A DNA stretch of 64,000 nucleotides from Pseudomonas viridiflava (GCF_900573885.1 NZ_UPSE01000493.1:186001-250000); one strand, 5' to 3'; numbered from the stretch's first letter, positions 19,901 through 29,055 are shown. Notes: generated from the sequence alone by a model not told the origin. Numbers and translations are program-made.

Positions 19901-20753
19901 CGCGTTGGCGGACGTCGATCCTCGGCAAATTCCTGCGCTTAACGTCAGCATCGACCGCGTGTATCAAGGTGATGCGCTACTGGGTGCGTGGTCGTTGAAA
20001 GCGCGGCCCAATGCCAATGGCGTGGCGTTCAACGACGTCGCCATGGGGCTCAAGGGGCTTCAAGTGGAAGGCGATCTGGGTTGGGAAGGGCTACCCGGCG
20101 CGACCAATAGTTGGTTCAAAGGGCGTATCGGCGGCGGCAATTTGTCCGACGTGCTGCTGGCCTGGAATTTCGCGCCGACGGCCACCAGTCAGGACTTCCA
20201 TATGGACATCGACGGCCGCTGGCCGGGATCGCCCGCCTGGATCAGCCTCAAACGCTTCAGCGGCACGCTCGATCCGACGCTGCGCAAGGGCCAGTTTGTC
20301 GAGGCGCAAGGCTCGACGGCGGCACTGCGGGTGTTCGGTCTGCTTAACTTCAACTCCATCGGCCGTCGCCTGCGCCTGGACTTCTCCGACCTGCTGGATA
20401 AAGGTCTGAGCTATGACCGGGTAAAAGGCCTGTTGGTCGCCACCAACGGCGTGTACGTAACCAAGGAGCCGATCACCCTCACCGGGCCGTCGAGCAACCT
20501 GGAAATGAACGGCACGCTGGACATGGCGAGTAATCAGGTAGATGCCAAACTGTTGGTAACCCTGCCGCTGACCAACAACCTGCCACTGGCGGCGCTGATT
20601 GTGGGTGCTCCGGCCATTGGCGGGGCGCTGTTTGTGGCCGACAAGCTGCTGGGCAAGCAGGTCGCCCGTTTCGCCAGCGTGCAGTACAGCGTGAAGGGTT
20701 CCTGGCAGGACCCGAAAATCGCCTTCGACAAACCCTTCGAAAAACCTCGCTAA
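16908..20753 (+). CDS. yhdP: YhdP, AsmA-like envelope lipid-transfer protein
   Basis: A 1281-residue single-pass protein (membrane segment about 12-35) with a very long periplasmic region of repeated beta-strands, the layout of the bridge-like AsmA/YhdP/TamB group (TIGR02099 type). In E. coli YhdP moves phospholipids towards the outer membrane. The C-terminal part (KRFSGTLDPTLRKGQF, GLLNFNSIGRRLRLDFSDL) carries the best conserved block of the family. Neighbours rng and tldD are the usual ones in gammaproteobacteria. The start ATG 16908 follows AAAGGAAAG by about 10 nt. Confidence 0.93.
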   Translation: MQRLARLIATLTRWGLYLCATGLIVAALYVSIGRMLVPMVADYRLQAEDRLREAVGLPVTIGSLEGSWRGLAPLLVAHDVQVGDGASALRLDQVRVIPALWASIKAQQVRVGSLEVDGLQLSAVQDADGKWSMEGLPKRENEPPLDPEQLLRSLKRVQQFSLFNSQLTLEPHDSAPLTFTYINLDLLTGSSRQRLDGRVTLPDGQPLSLSIDARVKPKTWREAQAQVYLSLPQSDWARWLPAGVTRDWHVERLQAGGEFWLSWADGTVQRAVARLHAPELRAAYAERKAVQVDDLAVMAYLNRTEQGYNVLLSSLAATLGETRWGEVQVGLVYQSAAENRPQSWQVTADRLDLAPLAPAIEALAPLPAKAAEVLHGLKPQGALRNLQLSISPDAQNRDQRVQFAANLQQITFSAYGGAPAAENVTGSISGDLGHGELRMDTENFALHLDHLFPKPWRYQKANARLTWTLNTDAFTLIAPYMKLVGDEGKLAGDFLIRLTLAPDTEDYMDLRVGLQEGNAQYVEKYLPTLVPSFSQDLAKWLTTAIHRGAIDEGYFQYQGSLNKGADPTATSISLFFKVHDTELAFQPGWPALQNVSGDVLIEDSGVRVRAPSGQLLNSTVSSVNVEVPHVAKGQPSRLLITGDVDSSVADALKILQEAPIGTASIFEGWGGEGALKGKLNLDIPLSKGPPTRAIVDFSANGATLDIATPKLALSQVKGDFRYDTATGLSAPDIRAHVFGRSVRGKALASKTVGKPSSRIEVAGQVPVKTLTEWSGITRPLPVSGELPLQLAVVLDGDNSQLQVDSTLKGVAIDLPAPLGKAAADERPSQWRMSLQGAQRSYSLTYANLASLAASAPASGFSDGRAELRLGSQPARVPEAKGLQVNGDISELDATAWQDVAKRYAGDQAASAKQFFNSADLHISTFHGLGADIDNLNVKMTRIASGWNVGLSSERVSGVVGLPDADGAPIDIQLKHLRFPAAKPPQPADPNVPEVEEPDALADVDPRQIPALNVSIDRVYQGDALLGAWSLKARPNANGVAFNDVAMGLKGLQVEGDLGWEGLPGATNSWFKGRIGGGNLSDVLLAWNFAPTATSQDFHMDIDGRWPGSPAWISLKRFSGTLDPTLRKGQFVEAQGSTAALRVFGLLNFNSIGRRLRLDFSDLLDKGLSYDRVKGLLVATNGVYVTKEPITLTGPSSNLEMNGTLDMASNQVDAKLLVTLPLTNNLPLAALIVGAPAIGGALFVADKLLGKQVARFASVQYSVKGSWQDPKIAFDKPFEKPR

Positions 20754-20768
20754 CCTTAGGGAGCGCGC

Positions 20769-21608
20769 ATGTCCCTCGCGGTGATTCAGATGGTCAGCCA
20801 GGACGACGTGCTGGCCAACCTCGCCCAGGCCCGCCTGCTGCTGCAGCAGGCCGCCGAGCAGGGCGCACAATTGGCGGTGCTGCCGGAAAACTTTGCCGCC
20901 ATGGGCCGCAGAGACCTCGCCACGCTGGGCCGCGCGGAAGCGTTGGGCGAGGGTCCGATACTGCCGTGGTTGAAACAGACCGCCCGCGACCTCACGTTAT
21001 GGATAGTAGCGGGCACCTTGCCGTTGCCGCCGCAGGGCCAGCCCGAGGCGAAGTCCCATGCCTGCTCGCTGCTGATCAATGCAGACGGTGAACAGGCGGC
21101 GCGTTACGACAAGCTGCACCTGTTTGACGTGGATGTGGCCGACAGCCGTGGTCGCTACCGCGAGTCGGATGATTACGCGTTCGGCAGCAACGTGGTGGTG
21201 GCCGACACGCCAGTAGGGCGCCTGGGGCTGACGGTCTGTTACGACCTGCGCTTTCCCGAGCTGTACGGCGCCTTGCGTGAAGCCGGCGCCGAGCTGATTA
21301 CCGCGCCCGCCGCGTTCACAGCCGTCACGGGCGCTGCGCATTGGCAGGTGCTGCTGCGGGCGCGGGCGATAGAAACGCAGTGCTACATCCTGGCCGCCGC
21401 ACAGGGCGGTCTGCACCCGAAGGGACGCGAAACATTCGGCCATGCGGCAATCATCGACCCCTGGGGTCGAGTGCTTGCCGAGCAGGCCCAAGGCGCGGCT
21501 GTATTGCTGGCCGACCGCGATGCGGTTGAGCAGGCAGACATCCGTCAACGTATGCCGGTGCACACGCACCGCCGTTTTGCAGTGTCGTCGCTGAAGGCGC
21601 CGACCTAG
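20769..21608 (+). CDS. Carbon-nitrogen hydrolase (nitrilase superfamily, Nit1-like amidase)
   Basis: A 279-residue enzyme with the Glu-Lys-Cys triad of the superfamily: E40 (LAVLPENF), K115 (RYDKLHLFDV) and C157 (LTVCYDLRFPELY). It is closest in layout to Nit1-type amidases; E. coli and eukaryotic Nit1 act on deaminated glutathione. The substrate is an inference from family. It sits between yhdP and tldD, 15 nt after yhdP, in the conserved order rng-yhdP-nit-tldD. Confidence 0.9.
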   Translation: MSLAVIQMVSQDDVLANLAQARLLLQQAAEQGAQLAVLPENFAAMGRRDLATLGRAEALGEGPILPWLKQTARDLTLWIVAGTLPLPPQGQPEAKSHACSLLINADGEQAARYDKLHLFDVDVADSRGRYRESDDYAFGSNVVVADTPVGRLGLTVCYDLRFPELYGALREAGAELITAPAAFTAVTGAAHWQVLLRARAIETQCYILAAAQGGLHPKGRETFGHAAIIDPWGRVLAEQAQGAAVLLADRDAVEQADIRQRMPVHTHRRFAVSSLKAPT

Positions 21609-21637
21609 AGGCTCACCAGAGCCTATGGAGTAACTAA

Positions 21638-23080
21638 ATGAGCGACATGTTGCTGTCCGTGAGCGAGCACCTGCTGGGCCCTGGCGGCTTGAGCATCGAG
21701 CAATTGCCGGGTGTGCTCGGCGAACTGGCCGGGCCGGGTATCGATGCAGCGGATTTGTATTTTCACGGCCAGGTTTCGGAAACCTGGGTGCTGGAAGACG
21801 GCATCGTCAAAGAGGGCAGCTTCAACCTCGACCAGGGCGTTGGCGTACGCGCGCAGTCTGGTGAGAAAACCGGTTTTGCCTACAGCAACGCCATTACCCC
21901 GCTGGCGCTGAGCGAGGCTGCGCGTGCCGCCCGCTCGATTGCCCGGGCCGGCCAGAACGGCAGCGTGCAGGCGTTTGTCAGCCCTGAGGTGGCGCGTTTG
22001 TATGCGCCGGAAAACCCGCTGGAAGTGCTGACCCGTGCGGAAAAAGTCGAGCTGCTCAAGCGCGTCGACGTTGCCACGCGCGCGCTGGATCCTCGTATCA
22101 AACAAGTAACTGTCAGTCTCGCTGGCGTGTGGGAGCGCATTCTGGTCGCTGCTGCCGATGGCAGCCTGGGTGCCGACATTCGACCGCTGGTGCGTTTCAA
22201 TGTCAGCGTGATCGTCGAACAGAACGGCCGTCGCGAGCGCGGCGGGCATGGCGGTGGAGGCCGCTCCGACTACCTGTACTTCCTGACCGAAGACCGCGCC
22301 ATGGGCTACGCCCGCGAAGCGTTGCGCCAGGCGTTGGTAAACCTCGAAGCCATTCCCGCGCCGGCCGGCTCGATGCCGGTGGTAATGGGCGCGGGCTGGT
22401 CAGGCGTACTGCTGCACGAAGCAGTTGGCCATGGCCTGGAAGGCGACTTCAACCGCAAAGGCAGTTCGGCCTACAGCGGTCGCATTGGCGAAAAAGTGGC
22501 CTCCAGCCTGTGCACCATCGTCGACGACGGCACGCTGTTTGGCCGCCGTGGCTCGTTGAGCATGGACGACGAAGGCACGCCCACCCAATGCACCTCCTTG
22601 ATCGAAAACGGCGTGTTGAAGGGCTATATGCAAGACAAGCTCAACGCCCGCCTCATGGGTGTTGCGGCCACCGGTAACGGCCGCCGCGAATCGTACGCGC
22701 ACCTGCCGATGCCGCGCATGACCAACACCTACATGCTGGCCGGCGAAAGCGACCCGGAAGAAATTATTCGTTCGGTTAAGAAAGGCATCTACTGCGCCAA
22801 CCTCGGCGGTGGCCAAGTCGACATCACCAGCGGCAAATTCGTGTTCTCCACCAGCGAGGCCTACCTGATCGAAGACGGCAAAATCACCGCCCCGGTCAAA
22901 GGCGCGACGCTGATTGGCAACGGCCCGGAAGCCATGAGCAAGGTGTCGATGGTCGGCAACGACTTGGAACTGGACAGTGGCGTGGGCACCTGCGGCAAAG
23001 ACGGGCAATCAGTGCCGGTCGGCGTGGGGCAGCCGACGTTGAAGATTGATTTGATTACGGTGGGCGGGACTGGGGCGTAA
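21638..23080 (+). CDS. tldD: Metalloprotease TldD
   Basis: A 480-residue zinc peptidase that works with PmbA (TldE) as a heterodimer; known substrates include the CcdA antitoxin and some RiPP precursors. The zinc motif [11 protein letters not shown] lies near residue 262. The start ATG 21638 has GGAG about 9 nt upstream. A long inverted repeat at 23093-23187 directly follows the gene. Its partner pmbA is 0.7 kb downstream, with the convergent darP between them. Confidence 0.97.
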   Translation: MSDMLLSVSEHLLGPGGLSIEQLPGVLGELAGPGIDAADLYFHGQVSETWVLEDGIVKEGSFNLDQGVGVRAQSGEKTGFAYSNAITPLALSEAARAARSIARAGQNGSVQAFVSPEVARLYAPENPLEVLTRAEKVELLKRVDVATRALDPRIKQVTVSLAGVWERILVAAADGSLGADIRPLVRFNVSVIVEQNGRRERGGHGGGGRSDYLYFLTEDRAMGYAREALRQALVNLEAIPAPAGSMPVVMGAGWSGVLLHEAVGHGLEGDFNRKGSSAYSGRIGEKVASSLCTIVDDGTLFGRRGSLSMDDEGTPTQCTSLIENGVLKGYMQDKLNARLMGVAATGNGRRESYAHLPMPRMTNTYMLAGESDPEEIIRSVKKGIYCANLGGGQVDITSGKFVFSTSEAYLIEDGKITAPVKGATLIGNGPEAMSKVSMVGNDLELDSGVGTCGKDGQSVPVGVGQPTLKIDLITVGGTGA

Positions 23081-23092
23081 CCGGTGGAACAG

Positions 23093-23187
23093 GTAGGTTG
23101 GGTTGAGCGCAGCGAAGCCCGACTGGGACCGATACGCACCGGCCGGTGGCCGGTTTGTTGGGCTTCGCTGCGCTCAACCCAACCTAC
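23093..23187. repeat. Inverted pair of the GTTGGGCTTCGC repeat between tldD and darP
   Basis: Two 31-nt copies in opposite orientation (23093-23123 and 23157-23187) pair with a single mismatch, including a 28-bp perfect duplex. The 33-nt loop contains its own small hairpin (ACCGGCC / GGCCGGT). It lies between convergent genes, 12 nt after the tldD stop and 15 nt from the darP stop, and could end transcription from both sides. Confidence 0.85.
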
Positions 23188-23202
23188 GCCTCCCGCAGAG
23201 GC

Positions 23203-23721
23203 TTAACGCAAGCCGCGCTTGGTTTCGTCCAGGTCGCGGATGTATTTGAAGATTTTGCGCGTCGCGGCGGGGGCTTTGTTTTGCGCGGCTTCGTGCTGGG
23301 CCTGGCGGATCAGCTGACGCAAATGGGTGCGGTCGGCGTCCGGGTATTCGGCGACGAAGGCTTCGAGCACGTCGTCGGTGCCGGCGGCCAGGCGATCACG
23401 CCAGCGTTCCAGGTTGTGGAAGCGTTCGTTGTATTGCCGGGTAGAGGCATCTAGCTGGTCCAGCAGTACCAGAATTTCATCGACGTTCTGATCACGCATC
23501 AGCTTGCCGATGAATTGAATGTGCCGCTTGCGAGCGATGTTCGCCGTGTGTTTCGGCGCATCGGCCAGGGCGCGACGCAGGGCGTCGGTCAGTGGCAGTT
23601 TCTCGATCAGGGCGGGTTTGAGCGTGGTCAGGCGCTCGCCAAGGTCAACCAGCGCGTGCAGTTCGCGCTTTACTTGGCTTTTGCTCTTCTCTTCGGAGAA
23701 GTCGTCGGAATAGTCAGACAT
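23203..23721 (-). CDS. darP: Ribosome biogenesis factor DarP (YjgA, DUF615)
   Basis: A 172-residue highly charged protein ([24 protein letters not shown]..., [33 protein letters not shown]), matching YjgA/DarP, which binds late 50S precursors. I chose ATG 23721 because the family begins here; the frame extends upstream into the pmbA promoter region. It lies between tldD and pmbA on the opposite strand, as in other pseudomonads. Confidence 0.94.
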   Translation of the reverse strand: MSDYSDDFSEEKSKSQVKRELHALVDLGERLTTLKPALIEKLPLTDALRRALADAPKHTANIARKRHIQFIGKLMRDQNVDEILVLLDQLDASTRQYNERFHNLERWRDRLAAGTDDVLEAFVAEYPDADRTHLRQLIRQAQHEAAQNKAPAATRKIFKYIRDLDETKRGLR

Positions 23722-23818
23722 GGGGTCGATCCAGTTGGAAACGCCGCCATGATAACGAGTCGAAGGCCGCTTGTCCGGCCTGGCCAGGTGACTGGTCTCT
23801 GAACTGGAGTTGTAGGTT

Positions 23819-25165
23819 ATGAGTGCAGCAGACGTAGTTGGGCCGCAGGCCCTGCCGCAATTGCAGGAGCAAGTCGCGCGGATTATCGCCGAGGCCAAGG
23901 CCCAGGGCGCCAGCGCCTGCGAAGTGGCGGTTTCGGTGGAGCAGGGGTTATCGACCTCGGTGCGCCAGGGTGAAGTGGAAACCGTCGAGTTCAACCGCGA
24001 CCAGGGTTTCGGTATCACCCTTTACCTCGGCCAGCGCAAAGGCTCGGCCAGCACCTCGGCCAGCGGCGATGCGGCCATTCGCGAAACCGTGGCGGCGGCG
24101 TTGGCGATTGCCAAACACGCGTCTGAAGATGAGTGCTCGGGGCTGGCTGACGCCGATTTGATGGCCCGCGACCTGCCGGATCTGGACCTCTTCCACGCTT
24201 GGGACATCACCCCGGAACAAGCCATCGAACGCGCACTGGAATGTGAAGCGGCGGCCTTCGCTACCGATTCACGAATCAAGAACGCCGACGGCACTAGCCT
24301 GAACACTCACCGTGGCTGCCGCGTGTACGGCAACAGTCATGGCTTTGTCGGCGGCTATGCCAGCACCCGGCAGAGCCTGAGCTGCGTGATGATCGCCGAG
24401 GCCGATGGCCTGATGCAGCGCGACTATTGGTATGACGTCAGCCGTCGCGGCGAAGACCTGGCCGACGCGGTGAGCATCGGCCGTCGGGCAGCGGAACGCG
24501 CCGTTAGCCGTCTGGGCGCACGCCCGGTGCCAACCTGCGAAGTGCCGGTGTTGTTTGCCGCAGAGCTCGCCACGGGGCTGTTCGGGCATTTCCTCTCGGC
24601 GGTGTCGGGCGGCAATCTGTACCGCAAATCGTCTTTCCTTGAAGGCACGCTGGGGCAGGTGTTGTTCCCCGAGTGGCTGAGTCTTGAAGAGCGTCCGCAT
24701 ATTCGCGGGGCGTTGGGTAGCGCGGCATTCGATGGCGACGGGCTGGCGACGTACGCCAAGTCGTTTGTCGAAAACGGCGAGCTGCGCTCCTACATTCTCG
24801 GCACCTATTCGGGACGCAAGTTGGGCATGCCGAGCACCGCCAACTCGGGCGGTGTGCACAACCTGTTCGTCAGCCACGGCGACGAAGACCAGAAGGCGCT
24901 GCTCAAGCGTATGGGGCGCGGTCTGTTGGTCACCGAGTTGATGGGCCACGGTTTGAATATGGTCACCGGGGACTACTCTCGAGGCGCCGGCGGTTACTGG
25001 GTAGAGAATGGCGAGATCCAGTTCCCTGTTCAGGAAGTGACCATCGCCGGCAACCTGCGCGACATGTTCAAGCAAATCGTCGCCGTGGGTAACGATCTGG
25101 AGCTGCGTAGCAACGTGCGCACCGGGTCGGTATTGATCGAAAAAATGACCGTCGCAGGCAGCTGA
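23819..25165 (+). CDS. pmbA: Metalloprotease accessory subunit PmbA (TldE)
   Basis: A 448-residue homolog of TldD that lacks the HExxxH zinc motif and forms the non-catalytic half of the TldD/TldE protease. The conserved blocks [40 protein letters not shown] and [17 protein letters not shown] are present. It is divergent from darP. A GC hairpin follows at 25182-25203. Confidence 0.96.
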   Translation: MSAADVVGPQALPQLQEQVARIIAEAKAQGASACEVAVSVEQGLSTSVRQGEVETVEFNRDQGFGITLYLGQRKGSASTSASGDAAIRETVAAALAIAKHASEDECSGLADADLMARDLPDLDLFHAWDITPEQAIERALECEAAAFATDSRIKNADGTSLNTHRGCRVYGNSHGFVGGYASTRQSLSCVMIAEADGLMQRDYWYDVSRRGEDLADAVSIGRRAAERAVSRLGARPVPTCEVPVLFAAELATGLFGHFLSAVSGGNLYRKSSFLEGTLGQVLFPEWLSLEERPHIRGALGSAAFDGDGLATYAKSFVENGELRSYILGTYSGRKLGMPSTANSGGVHNLFVSHGDEDQKALLKRMGRGLLVTELMGHGLNMVTGDYSRGAGGYWVENGEIQFPVQEVTIAGNLRDMFKQIVAVGNDLELRSNVRTGSVLIEKMTVAGS

Positions 25166-25181
25166 TTTTCATTTCCCTCCC

Positions 25182-25203
25182 GGCGCACGTATTCACGTGC
25201 GCC
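25182..25203 (+). terminator. Hairpin after pmbA
   Basis: A 9-bp perfect stem (GGCGCACGT / ACGTGCGCC) with a 4-nt loop starts 17 nt after the pmbA stop. No U-tract follows, so termination efficiency is uncertain. Confidence 0.55.
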
Positions 25204-25358
25204 GCCTCTGGCTTGGCCCGTCTTCACCGCTAAAAATCGCAGTTCGCGACTTCAATCGCTGCGCTCGTTTGTAGATAAAACCGCTTGTTAGCAACGCGTT
25301 GATGGCGTTTTCGCGGTACTTGGCGTCTTCTCGAATCTCCTATTGAATATTCTTCGCG

Positions 25359-25377
25359 AATAAGAATAAATGTCATT
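25359..25377 (+). promoter_or_regulatory. Candidate Fur box upstream of the fagA-like gene
   Basis: The 19-nt AT-rich site (AATAAGAATAAATGTCATT) matches a phase-shifted Fur consensus at 14 of 19 places by hand count. It lies 20 nt before the ATG of the next gene. Iron/Fur control of the fagA-sodA operon is established in P. aeruginosa, which supports the call. Confidence 0.6.
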
Positions 25378-25397
25378 AGGTTTTATGGAGGCTGGCG

Positions 25398-25793
25398 ATG
25401 GCGCTGCGATCCCCCTTTGGTCCGTGTCTGGATTGCTGGTATTGGCAAGGCGTGCGCATTCGTTGCGCGCTTTTGCCGAACGAACCCCGACTGCTTGATG
25501 TGCACTGGGCGCAAGGATGCGAGCTGGTAGAGCACGGTCAGATTTGCCCGTGGAAGATGTCGTTGAGCACCCTCAATCTGCTGCTCGACACCGCGTGCGA
25601 TCCGGTCCTGCCTTGGCACTGGCGCAACGTGTGCCTGGACCAGGCGTATCGCTCGCTTTATGCCCTGCAGCATCTCGCCCACGAAGTTGCGCAGCAGCGC
25701 ACGCTCAATGCGTTGCGCAATCGGCTGGCGACGCTGCGTCTGATTCCTTCCATCGCGTTTTCCGAGTTGGCTCAAGGGAACCCGTATGCGTAG
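25398..25793 (+). CDS. fagA: FagA-like (Fur-associated) cysteine-rich protein
   Basis: A 131-residue cytoplasmic protein, with no signal peptide or membrane segment. Its place at the head of the orfX-sodM operon and the Fur-like site upstream identify it as the counterpart of P. aeruginosa fagA, of unknown biochemical role. It contains seven cysteines in the first 80 residues, including a CLDC pair (C10, C13), which could bind metal or an iron-sulfur cluster; this is inference. The start ATG 25398 has GGAGG 6 nt upstream. In P. aeruginosa fumC follows; here orfX comes next, 46 nt away. Confidence 0.72.
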   Translation: MALRSPFGPCLDCWYWQGVRIRCALLPNEPRLLDVHWAQGCELVEHGQICPWKMSLSTLNLLLDTACDPVLPWHWRNVCLDQAYRSLYALQHLAHEVAQQRTLNALRNRLATLRLIPSIAFSELAQGNPYA

Positions 25794-25839
25794 TGGCCTG
25801 CGAGTCTCGTGTGTTCCTGAACCTGTGCAGGAGTGATCC

Positions 25840-26307
25840 ATGAAGCATTGGCAAAGCATGATGAAGATTGGCAACCAGTTGTTCGGCGCCGGCGATTTCT
25901 ACTCGGCGCGTGAGCAGTATTTGCAGGCGCTGGCCGTGGCGCAGGTGTTGTTCGACCGCTGGGCCAATGCTGATGAAGCGGTAGCGGCGCTGGTCATTTC
26001 GCACCACAACCTGGCGGATCTGCATCTTCGCATTGGTCAGCCGGAGGAGGCTGCGGAGTATCTGTGCGCTGTGCACGAGTACCTTCTGCAAGCCTCGCGC
26101 AATCGGCGTCTTGGCGATGCGCTGCGCGAAGCCGCATTGCGCCACAGCCAGCGCACTTATACCGAGTTGCTTGCTTTCATCAGCGAGCACGGCCAGTACC
26201 CAAGCACCGACTACCTGCTTGCCTGCTCGCGCATCACCCATCACCCGCAATCTGCGTTCGAGTCGGGGCGTCGTGCCGATGGCTCGCGCATTTATGGAGA
26301 GCATTGA
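25840..26307 (+). CDS. Conserved TPR-like hypothetical protein of the sodM operon (orfX)
   Basis: A 155-residue all-helical protein with TPR-like repeats ([40 protein letters not shown]) and no signal peptide. The same gene lies directly before sodM in P. aeruginosa (PA4469, orfX), where its function is unknown. It may be a scaffold or co-factor for the manganese superoxide dismutase, but nothing in the sequence proves this. Its stop is one nucleotide before the sodM ATG, so the two are translationally linked. Confidence 0.8.
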   Translation: MKHWQSMMKIGNQLFGAGDFYSAREQYLQALAVAQVLFDRWANADEAVAALVISHHNLADLHLRIGQPEEAAEYLCAVHEYLLQASRNRRLGDALREAALRHSQRTYTELLAFISEHGQYPSTDYLLACSRITHHPQSAFESGRRADGSRIYGEH

Positions 26308-26308
26308 G

Positions 26309-26920
26309 ATGACTTACAGCCTGCCGCCCTTGCCTTACGCCTACAACGCGCTTGAGCCGCACATCGACGCGCAAACCATGGAAATTCACCACAGCAAGCA
26401 CCACCAGACCTACATCAACAATCTCAACGCGGCGCTTGAAGGCAATCCGCTGGGCGAGCTGCCAGTTGAAGAACTGCTGGGCCGCCTGAGCGAAGTGCCG
26501 GAGAACCTGCGCAACGCGGTGATCAATAACGGCGGCGGTCACGCCAATCACTCGTTGTTCTGGCAGGTCATGGCCGAGAACGCCGGCGGCTTGCCCCCGG
26601 AAGAACTGGCGACCGCCATTGAAGAGCAACTGGGCGGGTTCGATGGGTTCAAGGAGGCGTTCACCAAAGCGGCTCTCACCCGTTTCGGCAGCGGTTGGGC
26701 CTGGCTCAGCGTGACGGCGGACAAGAAGCTGGTGGTGGAAAGCACTGGCAACCAGGACAGCCCGCTGATGGTTGGCAATACGCCGATTCTCGGGCTGGAC
26801 GTGTGGGAGCACGCTTATTACCTGCGTTATCAAAACCGGCGCCCGGAATACATCGGCGCGTTTTTCAACGTGATCAATTGGCCGGAAGTACTGCGCCGTT
26901 ACCGCTTGGCGCTGAGTTGA
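26309..26920 (+). CDS. sodM: Superoxide dismutase [Mn]
   Basis: A 203-residue Fe/Mn-type superoxide dismutase. The metal ligands are H27, H81, D164 and H168. The GNQDSP segment supplies the C-terminal-domain glutamine that marks manganese enzymes, so this is the Mn form. It is cytoplasmic, with no signal peptide. In pseudomonads this gene is induced by iron starvation through the fagA promoter. The start ATG 26309 has GGAG about 11 nt upstream, inside the end of orfX. Confidence 0.95.
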   Translation: MTYSLPPLPYAYNALEPHIDAQTMEIHHSKHHQTYINNLNAALEGNPLGELPVEELLGRLSEVPENLRNAVINNGGGHANHSLFWQVMAENAGGLPPEELATAIEEQLGGFDGFKEAFTKAALTRFGSGWAWLSVTADKKLVVESTGNQDSPLMVGNTPILGLDVWEHAYYLRYQNRRPEYIGAFFNVINWPEVLRRYRLALS

Positions 26921-26957
26921 GCCCACGCCGCCGGTGGTTTGCTGACAAGGTTTATCC

Positions 26958-27863
26958 ATGCCCGTTTCTTTGCATTTGCTGACCACCGTTGGCAGCAAGC
27001 CGCTGCGCCGATCGTTGGGTCTGGCCATTGTGCTGGCCGGCGGTGTGCTGCTGTTTCGTCAGGCTGAGGCGCTGTTGTTGGCGCATCCCCATCTTTGGCG
27101 CGCGTTGCAAGGCGGGCTGCTGTGTTCGCTTGGCACGGCGCTGGGCGCGCTGCCGGTTTTGCTGTTACGCCGGGTGGCCGCCAGCGTGGCTGACGGCATC
27201 ATGGGCGCGGGTGTCGGTGTGATGCTGGCGGCCACCTCTTTCTCTCTCATCATCCCCGGCCTCGACGCGGCGCGGGCGCTAGGACACGGCGAAGTGGCGG
27301 CAACGGCGCTGGTGAGTGCTGCGGTGTTTGTCGGCGCCATTGCGTTGTTCGTAGCCGGCAAGCTGTTGCCGCAAACGCCGATGGTGCATGAGCTGCCGGC
27401 CCACCAGACGCTGCCGGTGTTAACGCCCAAAGTATTGTTGTTTGTGGTGGCGATCGTGCTGCACAACATTCCGGAAGGCATGGCGGTGGGCGTGTCGTTT
27501 GGCGCCGGCACCCATGCCGCAGACGCGCTGACCATGGGCATCGCCCTGCAAAACGTGCCCGAGGGGCTGATCATTGCATTGGTGCTGGTGGCTGCCGGCA
27601 TGTCACGGATAAAAGCGACGGCCATTGGCGTGGCGTCAGGGTTGGTCGAGCCGCTGTTCGCCGTGCTGTGCGCCTGGCTGGTCGGGCTTTCGGAAGTGCT
27701 GTTGCCGTGGGGTTTGGGACTGGCGGCGGGGGCGATGCTGTTCGTGATCACTCACGAAATCATCCCGGAATTGCACAGCAAAGGTAACGGTACTTACGCC
27801 AGTCTCGGGCTGGCGGCGGGCTTCTGCTTGATGATGCTGCTGGCTGCGGTGCTGGCGCGCTAG
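26958..27863 (+). CDS. ZIP-family divalent metal transporter
   Basis: A 301-residue inner-membrane protein with about eight hydrophobic segments and the ZIP metal-site motifs HNIPEGMAVG and QNVPEGLIIA, plus a later ITHEIIPE motif. It belongs to the GufA/ZupT branch and probably imports zinc, iron or manganese. It follows sodM by 37 nt and may share the Fur-linked operon, which would fit manganese supply to SodM; this is inference. It ends 12 nt from the convergent ptsO. Confidence 0.88.
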   Translation: MPVSLHLLTTVGSKPLRRSLGLAIVLAGGVLLFRQAEALLLAHPHLWRALQGGLLCSLGTALGALPVLLLRRVAASVADGIMGAGVGVMLAATSFSLIIPGLDAARALGHGEVAATALVSAAVFVGAIALFVAGKLLPQTPMVHELPAHQTLPVLTPKVLLFVVAIVLHNIPEGMAVGVSFGAGTHAADALTMGIALQNVPEGLIIALVLVAAGMSRIKATAIGVASGLVEPLFAVLCAWLVGLSEVLLPWGLGLAAGAMLFVITHEIIPELHSKGNGTYASLGLAAGFCLMMLLAAVLAR

Positions 27864-27875
27864 GCGCCGGATGGG

Positions 27876-28148
27876 TTATTCGCCTTCGTCGAAACGGTTG
27901 TTGATCAGTTCCACCAGGGCCGCGAGGGCTTCGTCGCCTTGCTCGCCTTCGGTGATCAAGTGAATGGCGGTGCCTTTGCCTGCGGCCAGCATCATCACGG
28001 CCATGATGCTTTTGCCGTCCACGCAGCTTTCCGGGCTGCGCCCGATGCGAATCTGGCAGGGGAAACGTCCCGCCACGCCAACGAATTTGGCAGCGGCGCG
28101 TGCGTGCAGGCCGAGCTTGTTGATGATGGTGATTTCACAGGCAGGCAT
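27876..28148 (-). CDS. ptsO: NPr, HPr-like phosphocarrier of the nitrogen PTS
   Basis: A 90-residue HPr-family protein with the phosphorylated histidine H15 in NKLGLHARAAAKF and a serine near 47 (DGKSIMAVMML). It passes phosphate from EI-Ntr (PtsP, elsewhere) to PtsN. It is the last gene of the rpoN-hpf-ptsN-rapZ-ptsO block. Confidence 0.96.
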   Translation of the reverse strand: MPACEITIINKLGLHARAAAKFVGVAGRFPCQIRIGRSPESCVDGKSIMAVMMLAAGKGTAIHLITEGEQGDEALAALVELINNRFDEGE

Positions 28149-28182
28149 CGCTGCTTAAGTCCTTCTATAGAGTCCCGCGGTT

Positions 28183-29037
28183 CTAGAGATCGCGGTGACG
28201 AACCTGGATGTTTTTCAGGGTTTTCTTCAGTTCTTTGCCCAGCCGGTCCGCCAGGTATACCGAGCGATGATGACCGCCCGTGCAGCCAATGGCGACGGTA
28301 ACGTAAGAGCGGTTGCTGGCAGCGATGCGTGGCAGCCATTTGTGCAGGTAGGCGTAAATGTCGTCGTACATTTCTTGCACGTCCGGTTGTTCTTGCAGGT
28401 ATTCAGACACCACTGAATCCAGGCCTGAATGCTCGCGCAGCTCGGGCTTCCAGTACGGATTGGGCAGGCAGCGCACGTCGAACACCAGGTCGGCATCAAC
28501 CGGCATGCCGCGCTTGAAGCCAAACGATTCCACCAGAAAGGCGGTGCCCGGCTCGGGCTTGTTCAGCAGGCGCAGCTTCAGGGTGTCACGCAGCTGATAG
28601 AGGTTCAGGTGCGTGGTATCAACCTTGAGGTCGGCCAGGTCGGTGATCGGGCTCAGCAGCAGGCTTTCGTCGTGAATGGCCTCGGCCAGGGAGCGCTCGT
28701 CGGTGGTGAGCGGGTGGCGGCGGCGGGTTTCGGAGAAGCGCTTGAGCAGGGTTTCGTCGTCGGCGTCCAGATACAGCACATCGCACTGAATGTGGCGAGC
28801 GCGGACTTCGGCGAGCAGTTCGGGAAAGCGTTTCAGCTGGCTGGGCAGGTTGCGCGCGTCGATGGACACGGCCACGAGCGGTTGAACCAGTTCGGTGTGC
28901 AGCAGAGAACGTTCGGCCAGCTCGGGCAAGAGCCCGGCGGGCAGGTTATCGATGCAGTAGAAACCGTTGTCTTCGAGCACATCCAGCGCTGTGCTCTTAC
29001 CTGAACCGGACCGGCCACTGACGATGATCAAACGCAT
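28183..29037 (-). CDS. rapZ: RNase adapter protein RapZ
   Basis: A 284-residue P-loop protein (Walker [10 protein letters not shown] at 8-16; YCIDNLP motif) with the C-terminal RNA-binding domain ([17 protein letters not shown]). In E. coli RapZ directs RNase E to the GlmZ small RNA and so controls GlmS, tying to amino-sugar supply; the role in pseudomonads is less clear. It lies between ptsN and ptsO, as usual. Confidence 0.95.
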   Translation of the reverse strand: MRLIIVSGRSGSGKSTALDVLEDNGFYCIDNLPAGLLPELAERSLLHTELVQPLVAVSIDARNLPSQLKRFPELLAEVRARHIQCDVLYLDADDETLLKRFSETRRRHPLTTDERSLAEAIHDESLLLSPITDLADLKVDTTHLNLYQLRDTLKLRLLNKPEPGTAFLVESFGFKRGMPVDADLVFDVRCLPNPYWKPELREHSGLDSVVSEYLQEQPDVQEMYDDIYAYLHKWLPRIAASNRSYVTVAIGCTGGHHRSVYLADRLGKELKKTLKNIQVRHRDL

Positions 29038-29055
29038 GCACAGTCACCTGTTCGT

